A DNA stretch of 51,990 bases. Source: Bhargavaea sp. CC-171006. GTDB lineage: Bacteria; Bacillota; Bacilli; Bacillales_A; Planococcaceae. Positions 43,847 to 51,064 of this stretch are shown piece by piece. The DNA lies in NCBI RefSeq assembly GCF_009761675.1, contig NZ_QUZH01000018.1, forward strand, positions 1-51,990, read 5' to 3'. Below the pieces are notes generated by a model. The model was given only the letters and a program-made list of their open reading frames with translations. It was not told the DNA's origin and ran no database searches. Positions within the stretch are counted from its first letter, which is position 1. Every line of letters begins with the position of its first letter. A program made the translations under genes and the position numbers.

Positions 43847-46630
43847 TCACTTGTTGACTCTCTTTTTCTTCAGCAGCGTGAACATCGCCGCCGCCATCAT
43901 CAGAACGCCCACCATATAGAACGGAATCGTGCCGAAGCCGCCGGTGGCCGGGAGTTCCCAGTCGGTCGGGGTGTTTTCGACCGTCCGTTCGATGTCCAGC
44001 TGGTCCGCGCTGATTTCGATATCAATCGGTTTAGCCAGGAGACGGTAGCCTTCTGGCGCTTTCGTCTCGACAAGCAAATAGCTGCCCCAGTCGAGATCTT
44101 CGAATTTGATCAGCCCGTCTTCCCCGCTCGTTCCGGTGCCGATGACATTTCCATCCTGATCCCGAAGCTCGAATTCCGCTCCGGCAAGCGGGTCGCCGGC
44201 TTCATCGACTTTCGTGACGGTGAGCGAGCCGGTCAGCGCGGTGTTCGTCACGACGAACTCTCCGTTTTCACCGATGCTATAGGAAACCTCGTACCGCTCC
44301 GGCACTTCCGGTTCCGTCACGCTGTAACTGATCGCCGCGCCGGTTTCCGGATTGTACTTCCGGAGGTCGGAGAAGGTTCCAGACCAGTTGTTTGCCTCGC
44401 TCAGGGTGACGGTTTTACCGGTCTCCTCACCGTCCGCGAGAAGCTCGATCGTGACCGGTCTCGCTTCTGGGCCGACCCATTCTTTTCGGACATCGACGAT
44501 TGTTGTCGCGTCGTTTGTGTTCGTGATCGTAAAGCCGGCATCCGGTGAACCCGTTACGTCCGAGGAATAGCCCGGTACCGGAACTTCTTCCACGGTGTAG
44601 ACGATCTCCGCTCCGGTTACCGCATCGTACTTCCAGAGACCTTCGAACGTACCGCGCCAGTTGTTGTCTTCATTGAGGACAAGGGAGTCGCCAGTCGCAC
44701 TGCCATCTGCCAGGAGATTGACCGTGACCGAATCCGCCGCAGGGCCGACCCATACCTTGTCGACATTGATGTCGACCGTGCCATTGTGCGTATTCGTGAA
44801 CGTGAACCCGGCTTCGGCCGACCCGGTCAGTTGGGTAGTGTATCCCGGAACCGCATCTTCCCTGACCGTGTAGGCAATCGGCTCGCCGGTTTTATCATGA
44901 AGCTTGTTCACAGTGAACGAACCGGCCCAGCTGTTTGCTGTGTCGAGAGTGAGCGTCTTCCCGGTATCTTTGCCATCTGCAAACAGCCGGATCGTGACCG
45001 ACTCACCCTCAGGACCGATCCACACTTTGTTTATGTTGATCGGTAGTTGTTCGGGAGCGTACGTGTTTGTGACCGTCAGGCCGTCGAGCGATTTCTTGTA
45101 GTTCGGCGGTTCGGATGCTTCGTCGATGGTATAGGTGTACGGACTGCCAAATGGATTGTACTTAGGAACGCCGGTCCATGTGTGCGTCCAGGCCGGATCT
45201 TCCGTCCCATTGACGACCTTCGTTCCAAGGGTCCGCTTTGCCTCGCCTGGTGCCTGAGCAATCAACTGCAGCGTGATGGCAGGCCGTTCGGTTCCGCCGA
45301 CCCAGACTTTGTTACCGGTCACTGCTACCGTCGGAATGGTGACGGTGAGATTGCCGCCAACGTCATGCCCGCCTCCGATACCTTTAATGAAGAATGGAAT
45401 GCTCTGGTTATCCAGCAAGAAAAGATCAGACGCATTGAACTTGAACACGGTCCAGTGGGAATCGTTTGTGTTGCCGTTCAGCCCGTCCGGTGGGTAAGTT
45501 GTTTCGCCAATCTTAATTGAAACCCAGGCATTATAGACGTCTGCAATACTCGTCGTGACTCCTTTGAGGGTCATATATTGGAGTTCATGCGTGGACTTCA
45601 CAGCGACATAGACCTTATCTCCCGTTATCCACATGCGATGAGGCAAAGTATGGGCGTTTGTAGACACTCCTTCCAGCCTCGTTGGGACAACAATAGCGTT
45701 CGGGTCCGGCATATAGACTCCGGGTGTCGCAATCGCCATCGGGGCCATCATGTCCGCCTCTACCGCTACCGGCGCTGCGGTGCCCACGTTGGTTTCTGTT
45801 TTGGCGGCAGCTTCCTTGGTCTTGCTTGCTTCGGGAGAAGGATCATCTTCCGGTGCCGCTTCTTCAACCGGTGCTTCCGCTCCGCCTTCTGGCTCTACGG
45901 ATGTTTCAGGAGTGGGATTACTTCCGGAGGGCTCCTCCGCCGGTTGTTCCGCAGGCTTTTCGACCGGAACGGTTTCTTCAGCAGGCGGCTCCTGCTGTTC
46001 CACCGGCTTTTCTGTTTCCTTTACGGCCTCTTCTTTGGCCGGCTGTTCAGCGTTCTCTTCCTTGGCAGGCTCCTCCGCCTTTTCGGAATTCTCCTTTACC
46101 GGCTGCTCGGCTTTTGCCGCTTGTTTCTCGGCAGGCTTTTCGGCCGTTTTCTCAGTAGGTTTTTCCGCTTCCTTGACCTCCGGCTTGATCGCCTCGGCCC
46201 GATCGAATGCCTTGAAGGTTCCGTCTGTGTAGGCGGCGACTGCTTTTACTTCATGGAAAGCGGCACCGGGATCGGTGACTCCTGCGGTGATGCTGAATGC
46301 AGTCGTGCCGCTGCCCGCCGGCGATTGGACCTCATAGCCATCACCGGTTTGGGAAGCCTTGGCCTCTCCGGTGTTAGTGATTCCAGCCGGGGATAGGCCC
46401 GCGCCGAAACTGATTTTCGTCTGGATGCCGTCATGTTCGGCACCGGACGCGTTGACCGTCACCCGCCATTGGATGGCTTCCGCGGTCTGTGAGGTTTTCT
46501 CGATCTTGATTCGTCCGGCATCATCCGACTGGGCGGATGCCGATCCGGCGAGATTTCCGAAAACCGGAACCATCAGCTGCAGGACCAAAAGCACAGCCAG
46601 CACAGCCGATAGCCCCTTTAATCTCGACAT
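43847..46630 (-). CDS. LPXTG adhesin / minor pilin with tandem Cna_B domains
   Basis: This is a protein of about 927 residues. The true start is the ATG at 46630 (AAAGGAGGAGGG), not the in-frame ATG at 46666. It has a signal peptide ending in GSASA, a beta domain, a Pro/Glu/Lys/Ala-rich low-complexity stalk (about residues 140-290), a unique domain (about 310-450), three or four Cna_B repeats (each with a KVWIGPEGESVTIRL-like start and a GFTFTNT-like end), a SpaA-type domain with E-box VETKAPEGY, and the sorting signal LPATGG. It is first in the pilus operon and is probably the tip or accessory subunit. Confidence 0.92.
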   Translation of the reverse strand: MSRLKGLSAVLAVLLVLQLMVPVFGNLAGSASAQSDDAGRIKIEKTSQTAEAIQWRVTVNASGAEHDGIQTKISFGAGLSPAGITNTGEAKASQTGDGYEVQSPAGSGTTAFSITAGVTDPGAAFHEVKAVAAYTDGTFKAFDRAEAIKPEVKEAEKPTEKTAEKPAEKQAAKAEQPVKENSEKAEEPAKEENAEQPAKEEAVKETEKPVEQQEPPAEETVPVEKPAEQPAEEPSGSNPTPETSVEPEGGAEAPVEEAAPEDDPSPEASKTKEAAAKTETNVGTAAPVAVEADMMAPMAIATPGVYMPDPNAIVVPTRLEGVSTNAHTLPHRMWITGDKVYVAVKSTHELQYMTLKGVTTSIADVYNAWVSIKIGETTYPPDGLNGNTNDSHWTVFKFNASDLFLLDNQSIPFFIKGIGGGHDVGGNLTVTIPTVAVTGNKVWVGGTERPAITLQLIAQAPGEAKRTLGTKVVNGTEDPAWTHTWTGVPKYNPFGSPYTYTIDEASEPPNYKKSLDGLTVTNTYAPEQLPININKVWIGPEGESVTIRLFADGKDTGKTLTLDTANSWAGSFTVNKLHDKTGEPIAYTVREDAVPGYTTQLTGSAEAGFTFTNTHNGTVDINVDKVWVGPAADSVTVNLLADGSATGDSLVLNEDNNWRGTFEGLWKYDAVTGAEIVYTVEEVPVPGYSSDVTGSPDAGFTITNTNDATTIVDVRKEWVGPEARPVTIELLADGEETGKTVTLSEANNWSGTFSDLRKYNPETGAAISYSVTEPEVPERYEVSYSIGENGEFVVTNTALTGSLTVTKVDEAGDPLAGAEFELRDQDGNVIGTGTSGEDGLIKFEDLDWGSYLLVETKAPEGYRLLAKPIDIEISADQLDIERTVENTPTDWELPATGGFGTIPFYMVGVLMMAAAMFTLLKKKRVNK
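44200..45330 (-). repeat. Coding tandem repeats (Cna_B units)
   Basis: Within the adhesin gene a unit of roughly 85-95 codons recurs, recognisable by K-x-W-V/I-G-P near its start, L-A-D-G in the middle, N-W/S-W-x-G-T/S-F, and T-N-T at its end. The last three copies are the most alike. The limits given are approximate. Confidence 0.7.
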
Positions 46631-46646
46631 AATCCCTCCTCCTTTC

Positions 46647-46659
46647 GTCACTGAGTGAC
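46647..46659. promoter_or_regulatory. Palindrome in the pilus-operon leader
   Basis: GTCACT-G-AGTGAC is a perfect 6+6 inverted repeat ending about 5 bases before the AAAGGAGGAGGG of the adhesin gene. It could be an operator or an RNA hairpin near the ribosome site. No function is demonstrated. Confidence 0.45.
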
Positions 46660-46834
46660 GGATCATCTCTTAAACTCTTTTTTCAATAGAGCAAAAAAGG
46701 CCCTACATACCATATCTATGAAACAGATAGAGGATTTATGACCTAAAAGAAGAAATAAATTTTAAAATTCGTTTGTTCGAGTTAAGGTCTTATGTATCAA
46801 TTTTCATCAAACCCAGATGAGCAGAAAGTTAAAA

Positions 46835-46871
46835 AGCCGCCGTTGCCTCCAATTGGAGGGCAGCGGCGGCT
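46835..46871 (-). terminator. Terminator behind the DUF2188 gene
   Basis: On the minus strand, AGCCGCCGCTGCCCTCC / GGAGGCAACGGCGGCT (one mismatch, loop AATT) is followed by TTTTTAAC. It separates the DUF2188 gene from the pilus operon. Confidence 0.85.
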
Positions 46872-46895
46872 CGTTGTTTTTTATGAGATTCTTCA

Positions 46896-47117
46896 TTATC
46901 CTTCCGGTGGATAAGGGTCTTTTCCGTACGTGTTCCTTTCCCGAATCTTCCCGTCTTCGCCATGGATGAGCAGTTCAGAGCATTCCTTTTTGGCGATATC
47001 CCGCCCGATCTCAAAGGCTTCCTGCTGGGTGCCAGCAGTATGGGTGGGCTCCGAAGCCCCTTCCGCTTTTACTGCCCATCCGCCTTTCACCGGGATGACA
47101 TGCTGATTTTTGCCCAT
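46896..47117 (-). CDS. DUF2188 family protein
   Basis: This small protein (73 residues from the ATG at 47117, MGKNQHVIP) has all the family marks: GGWAVKAEGASEPTH, TQQEAFEIGRDIAKK, LLIHGEDGKIRERNTYG and the end KDPYPPEG. GGAAGGAC precedes this ATG, and family members normally begin MGKNQHV, so the in-frame ATG at 47150 is not used. The function of DUF2188 proteins is unknown. It is a single gene with its own terminator. Confidence 0.9.
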   Translation of the reverse strand: MGKNQHVIPVKGGWAVKAEGASEPTHTAGTQQEAFEIGRDIAKKECSELLIHGEDGKIRERNTYGKDPYPPEG

Positions 47118-47274
47118 GCGTCTCAGTCCTTCCGTAATAACTTTACTCATCTATACCCAAGAAGGCTTTCCGGCAAGTCAGTTCCCGTTTAATGCCCCGC
47201 TATAATTATTATTGACGGTGATTACATTGAAAAACGCAGAGGAGAACTAGTTCCCCTCTGCGTCACATTGCTTT

Positions 47275-47853
47275 TCATTGCTTCTCGCTCGTTGCCTCTT
47301 CCGGTCTTTTCTGGTGCAATTCAATTTGTGAGATGGCCCGCCAAATGGTAAAGGCCGAATAGAGGAGCAGTAGAAACCCGGGAACCAAGAGCAGGAAAGC
47401 GCCATTCTTTGACTGAGCGAAACTGAGGAAGTACCCCAGATAAGGAACGGTCTTCCCGGTATACTCAGCCACTACGTTCTGAGAAAGCACCGGCTCCATG
47501 TCCTCTGCGTTGTTATTGTCTCCTTTTGTCCGGTACATCACAGATTGTCCACTTTCCAAAACCTCTGTCACACGGTGCGTGATCAGAATGTTCTCTTCCG
47601 TCTGGAAGGTAATGACGTCGCCTTTCTTAAAATGCTCTTTCTTCTCTGCCAGTTTCACAGCGATTACAGAGCCTGTAAGGATTTCAGGTTCCATTGATCC
47701 GGAAAGAACGGTTTTGATCTGATAGCCGAACACCTGGGGTTCTTCTCCCGATAGCTTTGTCACCATGACCAAAGCTCCCATCCCGATCAACAGGACCATT
47801 AATACGGCTGTGACAAGATTACTGACCCACTTCATCACTTTTTTCGAGTTCAT
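47275..47853 (-). CDS. sipW: Signal peptidase I, SipW (ER) type
   Basis: This 192-residue membrane peptidase has two membrane helices (about 8-32 and 150-172). The nucleophile Ser is in VLSGSMEP. A His (ITHRV) stands where bacterial-type enzymes have Lys, which is typical of the ER/SipW type. It processes TasA- and TapA-like exported proteins. Its gene overlaps the tapA-like gene by 35 bases and has GAGGGGG before the ATG. In B. subtilis sipW lies between tapA and tasA; here it is last. Confidence 0.95.
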   Translation of the reverse strand: MNSKKVMKWVSNLVTAVLMVLLIGMGALVMVTKLSGEEPQVFGYQIKTVLSGSMEPEILTGSVIAVKLAEKKEHFKKGDVITFQTEENILITHRVTEVLESGQSVMYRTKGDNNNAEDMEPVLSQNVVAEYTGKTVPYLGYFLSFAQSKNGAFLLLVPGFLLLLYSAFTIWRAISQIELHQKRPEEATSEKQ

Positions 47854-48418
47854 TTAGATCCCCCTCTGCTTTCGTTGTGTTATTTTCTTGCGGCTTTTCT
47901 TCTGTTTTCTCTATCTGATCGTCTTCCGGAGCCTTGTTTTCAGAAGTTGGAGTCTCCGGTTTCTCTTTCACAGGCGTCTTCTTTTCTTCGGTCTGTTTTT
48001 CAGGGGTGTCCTCCAGCTTTTCCGAGTCTTTCTTGCTGTCAGTTCCCGGTTCTTTTTGCTTCTGATCTGTTTCCGTTTTGCCTTCTGTTTTATTTTCTTC
48101 AGGTGCCGACTCAGATTCATCCGATGGCATCTGCTCTTCCTTTGGTACTTCTTCGTTTTCTGTTACTTCTTTTTCCTGATCTGCGTTTTCTTCCTCTTCC
48201 TGTTCATCCACGTCCTCCTCAACCGGCTCCTCATCCTCAGCCCACTCACCAAAAGAGACAGACTCCGACCAACCTACCTGCTTCCTGAAAGACGCAGAAG
48301 TGTCGGAGGTGATATAACTTAATCCGAAAATCAGTAGATAAATAATAAGGGCAGTTTTTATATATAAGAAGAGATGATGACTTTCCGAATTACCATTAAT
48401 GGTTTTTTTTATCTTCAC
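47819..48418 (-). CDS. TapA-like fibre-anchoring protein (short form)
   Basis: About 199 residues from a GTG at 48418 that has TGGAGG 10 bases upstream; the in-frame ATG at 48469 has no site. A membrane or signal helix (TALIIYLLIFGLSYITS) is followed by SDTSASF, matching the DTSAAF at the SipW cleavage region of TapA. The remainder is an extended acidic/lysine-rich tail (about 60-199) full of E, K, P and T, without the folded TapA middle domain. Its position, coupled to sipW and behind tasA, supports a role in fibre assembly or anchoring. The assignment to TapA rests on the short motif and context only. Confidence 0.65.
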   Translation of the reverse strand: MKIKKTINGNSESHHLFLYIKTALIIYLLIFGLSYITSDTSASFRKQVGWSESVSFGEWAEDEEPVEEDVDEQEEEENADQEKEVTENEEVPKEEQMPSDESESAPEENKTEGKTETDQKQKEPGTDSKKDSEKLEDTPEKQTEEKKTPVKEKPETPTSENKAPEDDQIEKTEEKPQENNTTKAEGDLNELEKSDEVGQ

Positions 48419-48459
48419 CTTCGCTCTACCTCCATCACCCAAATATCCTGATAAATACC

Positions 48460-48496
48460 CATTTCTCAAGACACAAGTAAATTATGTATTGAGAAA
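48460..48496. promoter_or_regulatory. Inverted repeat between tasA and the tapA-like gene
   Basis: ATTTCTCAA at 48460-48468 is perfectly complementary to TTGAGAAAT at 48488-48496 (19-base spacer). It lies about 40 bases upstream of the GTG of the tapA-like gene and could be an operator or leader structure. No clear promoter was found with it. Confidence 0.4.
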
Positions 48497-48537
48497 TAGA
48501 TATGACAGGGAGGAACTTGGACCTAGTAAATAGAAAG

Positions 48538-48564
48538 AAAGGAGGAGAAGAATTCCCCTCCTAA
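48538..48564 (-). terminator. Hairpin behind tasA
   Basis: On the minus strand, AGGAGGGGAATTC-TTCTCCTCC can fold on itself around GAATTC and is followed by TTTCTTTC, 7 bases after the tasA stop. It may lower expression of the tapA-like and sipW genes relative to tasA. Confidence 0.55.
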
Positions 48565-48571
48565 CAATTTC

Positions 48572-49174
48572 TCACTTAGCGGAACCACTTGTTTGTTTCG
48601 CGTCAAATTTCCAATTGAGCTTCAGAGAGTCACCTTGGAAGACGTTCTGGTCTTTGCCGTTGTCAACGAATTCAAATTGGACTGTGAGAGTATCAGTAGT
48701 ACCGGCTCTTAGCCCATCATTTTCTCCGCCAAGAATCCACCCCAAGAGATCTCGGTCAACAACGTCGGTGCTGGAAAGCTTTTTAAGCGTTGTTTCATGA
48801 ACAACCTCTGTCCGTTTGTCATTGTTAACCAAAAACTTTACTTTAATATGTTCTCCAAGATCCGCGCCTGCGTTATTTCCGTTTGTATCACCGACTGTAT
48901 AAGAAGAAGTCAGCAATACTTTTGACACGTCCAGGCTGCCGGTATTATTCAGCTTGAAAGTACGCAGCATCGTGTCTCCTGGCTTCAGGTTGTTTACATC
49001 AATGATTGCGTTGTCTGTATCATTGCCTTGGATGTTGATATCCAGCGTACCGGCTGCGAACGTGCTGGCATTCACTTCAGTGTCGCTGAAGTAAGCAAAC
49101 GTTCCTCCGCCAATCAATGCAATCGCCAAAGCACCCGTTGCTGCACCCATACCAAGTTTCGATTTAATACCCAT
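48572..49174 (-). CDS. tasA: TasA/CalY-family matrix fibre protein
   Basis: This 200-residue secreted protein of the camelysin/TasA family has a signal peptide with the family pattern (GAATGALAIALIGGGTFAYFSDTE) and then the fibre domain: FAAGTLDINIQ, NLKPGDTMLRTFKLNNTGSLDV, LLGWILGG and LTVQFEFVDNG. Processing by SipW would release a protein that forms biofilm matrix fibres. It is somewhat shorter than B. subtilis TasA. GAGGAGGAATTCTAA before the ATG is a very strong ribosome site, in keeping with an abundant protein. Confidence 0.94.
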   Translation of the reverse strand: MGIKSKLGMGAATGALAIALIGGGTFAYFSDTEVNASTFAAGTLDINIQGNDTDNAIIDVNNLKPGDTMLRTFKLNNTGSLDVSKVLLTSSYTVGDTNGNNAGADLGEHIKVKFLVNNDKRTEVVHETTLKKLSSTDVVDRDLLGWILGGENDGLRAGTTDTLTVQFEFVDNGKDQNVFQGDSLKLNWKFDAKQTSGSAK

Positions 49175-49726
49175 TTAGAATTCCTCCTCAGAAATGTTGT
49201 TGTTGTCTCAAGACTTTTTCGATGTAATGGTTGATCCAAGTACTTAAGTAAACCTAAAGCACCATCGGATTCTCTGCATGGCCAGATTTTTACCTTTTCA
49301 CCGGAAAACTTGTATTGCGCTGCACAGTTTCAAATTTCAAAGTTACCTGCTCTCGGATCCATGAAACGAGTGACTTTTAACCAGGACCCAACCCCCTCCT
49401 TTTGATCTATCGCCGGTTGGCTAAATCAAGTGGAACTATTGCTAAGTATAAAGAACGGGCTTCGGTTGCTCGCCCCTCTATCGGATAATTTTGAACCCCT
49501 CTGATGGCGAATAATTATGGCACATAAGCACCATTCCACCCATGACACTTTTTGCTAATATATCCATACATAGTATATTTGTCCCTACTACAATTGCAGT
49601 ACTTAAGATACTCGGACAAATAGGAAGCTTTACTCATCTTAGAGATTTTGAATGTTGTTGCTGTCGATTATTCCCAAATAGCTTACGGCCGGTGTTCTTC
49701 TATCTGAGTAAGGGGGCTTTACGTTG
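49175..49726. other. Long divergent intergenic region (tasA / response regulator)
   Basis: This is about 550 bases without a supportable gene. It should contain the tasA promoter and the regulator promoter. It contains a 10-base palindrome (TACTTAAGTA, 49241-49250), one GTTCTTT word on the minus strand (49451-49457) resembling half of a SinR site, and the direct words TCTATCGCCGG and TCTATCGGAT near 49410 and 49480. I looked for a cyclic di-GMP riboswitch and could not identify one. Confidence 0.5.
49241..49250. promoter_or_regulatory. Operator-like palindrome upstream of tasA
   Basis: TACTTAAGTA is a perfect 10-base palindrome about 67 bases before the tasA ATG. It is a candidate repressor or activator site; no regulator is assigned. 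Confidence 0.35.
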
Positions 49727-50386
49727 ATGAAAATTGTATTGGTGGATGATCAGACTCTTGTAAGGAAAGGCCTTCGTTCAATCCTATCTCTGCAGGAGCA
49801 GATGGATATAAAAGGAGAAGCAACAAACAAACAAGAAGCACTGGACCTGATTCAAAAGGAAAAACCGGATTTGGCGATTGTAGACATGCACTTAGGAAAA
49901 GAGAACGGATTTGATCTAATTGCCGAGGTAAGAGAATCCGGATGTTCATGCAAATTTGCAGTTCTTATTCCTTTAAAAGGCACAATACCATCGCTCCCCC
50001 CCATAACCACCGAAACCAAAGTTGAAGGATATATTTCACTTGGTGCGTACCCTGAAGAATTCGTTTATGCCCTGCAAGCCATTCATAGAGGCGGAAAATA
50101 TTACGACCCCGCCATTATGGACATGATGCTTCATAGTCAGAACAAGCCCCAAACGGACAATAACCGTTTGATGTTGTTAACTTCTAAAGAGAAAGAAGTA
50201 TTACAGACTTTAGGTAAAGGTTATTCAAATAAGCAAATCGCAAAAGAACTTTTCATAACAGAAAATACTGTAAAAAAGCATGTGAGCCAAATTCTCGCTA
50301 AGTTGGAGCTCAGCGATCGAACACAAGCTGCGCTCTATGCGAATGAAATTGGTTTAGTGCAGTATCAATACGAAGTTTCTGTGTGA
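49727..50386 (+). CDS. LuxR/NarL-type response regulator with atypical receiver
   Basis: This protein of about 219 residues (ATG at 49727; TTG at 49724 is possible) has an N-terminal receiver domain (1-120) and a C-terminal LuxR HTH (LTSKEKEVLQTLGKGYSNKQIAKELFITENTVKKHVSQILAKL, cited by its core TENTVKKHV). The acidic pair (VDDQ) and phospho-acceptor Asp53 (IVDMHLG) are kept. The switch Thr/Ser is replaced (AVLIPLKG), the segment after it is Pro-rich, and the conserved Lys is missing (GYISLGA). No kinase gene is nearby. It diverges from tasA and may control the matrix genes (inferred). Confidence 0.9.
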   Translation: MKIVLVDDQTLVRKGLRSILSLQEQMDIKGEATNKQEALDLIQKEKPDLAIVDMHLGKENGFDLIAEVRESGCSCKFAVLIPLKGTIPSLPPITTETKVEGYISLGAYPEEFVYALQAIHRGGKYYDPAIMDMMLHSQNKPQTDNNRLMLLTSKEKEVLQTLGKGYSNKQIAKELFITENTVKKHVSQILAKLELSDRTQAALYANEIGLVQYQYEVSV

Positions 50387-50480
50387 GAAGCAAGAAATTC
50401 TGAATTACTGCTACACTTGAGAATGGTTACCCAATGGGGACAGTGGTACCTCGCTCCATCCAGGAAACGAACACTACATC

Positions 50481-50508
50481 AAAAATAAAGCCACCGGCGT
50501 CCGCCGGT
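50481..50508 (+). terminator. Hairpin truncated by the IS insertion
   Basis: AAAAATAAAGCC is followed by ACCGGCG-TC-CGCCGGT, which pairs perfectly for 7 bp. The IS begins at 50509, exactly where the continuation (expected GGCTTTATTTTT) should follow. This looks like the left part of the regulator's terminator cut by insertion. Confidence 0.65.
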
Positions 50509-50517
50509 TGAACTGAA

Positions 50518-50563
50518 CCCCGAACTACGGACACTTTTAAAAAAGTCCCGGTTCGGGGTTTTT
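50518..50563 (+). terminator. Terminator inside the left end of the IS
   Basis: CCCCGAAC (50518-50525) pairs with GTTCGGGG (50551-50558), with an inner ACTTTT/AAAAGT pairing, followed by TTTTTG. Placed before the transposase genes, it would stop transcription entering from outside. Confidence 0.8.
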
Positions 50564-50618
50564 GCGTGGTCAAAAACTCCGCTATACTGAACACAAAGTT
50601 GAACGGAGGAGATTTTCA

Positions 50619-51038
50619 ATGAGCCGCCAACCTATCAATGAATCCATTCGCCGACTTCTCGAGGACAATCCCAATGTCCTTCATGTAACGGATAAGACCA
50701 TACAATACTCGCCTGAATTTAAATTGAACGCCGTGAAGGCCTATCAGGAAGGCAAGACGCCATACGAAATCTTCCTGGAGGCAGGGTTGGATCCCAAGCA
50801 GATTGGGACGGATATACCTAAACAATCGCTAAAGCGATGGAGGAAATCGTATGACGCCCTTGGCGAGGAAGGACTGTTGTCTGAGCGTCGGGGCCGCGGA
50901 AGCACTGGCCGGCCGGTAACACGAGATCTGTCTGCGGAAGAACAACTGAAAAAGGCACAGGCTAAGATCAAGTATCTAGAGGCTGAACTGGAATTGTTAA
51001 AAAAGTTAGAGGCAGCCGAGAGGAGGCTGAGGAAGTAA
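50619..51038 (+). CDS. IS3-family transposase OrfA
   Basis: This 139-residue DNA-binding subunit starts at the ATG at 50619 after GAACGGAGGAG; the upstream in-frame ATG at 50562 lies in the IS terminator area. One helix-turn-helix region (FKLNAVKAYQEGKTPYEIFLEAG... KRWRKSYDALGEEG) is followed by a charged helix and leucine zipper (EEQLKKAQAKIKYLEAELELL). The frameshift site is close to its end. Confidence 0.9.
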   Translation: MSRQPINESIRRLLEDNPNVLHVTDKTIQYSPEFKLNAVKAYQEGKTPYEIFLEAGLDPKQIGTDIPKQSLKRWRKSYDALGEEGLLSERRGRGSTGRPVTRDLSAEEQLKKAQAKIKYLEAELELLKKLEAAERRLRK

Positions 51039-51064
51039 GGCTTACACCGGGAGAGAAATATGCA

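Noticed and set aside
45578-46396. Long plus-strand ORF opposite the adhesin stalk
   Set aside because: It is the antisense of a Pro/Glu/Lys-rich repeat region; Arg/Phe/Leu-rich translation and lack of a ribosome site indicate a shadow.
49320-49500. Cyclic di-GMP riboswitch upstream of tasA or the regulator
   Set aside because: Hairpin-like and repeated words are present, but the conserved loop sequences of known cyclic di-GMP aptamers could not be found on either strand.
49542-49727. 61-residue plus-strand ORF before the regulator
   Set aside because: No ribosome site and unlikely composition (four consecutive cysteines without context).
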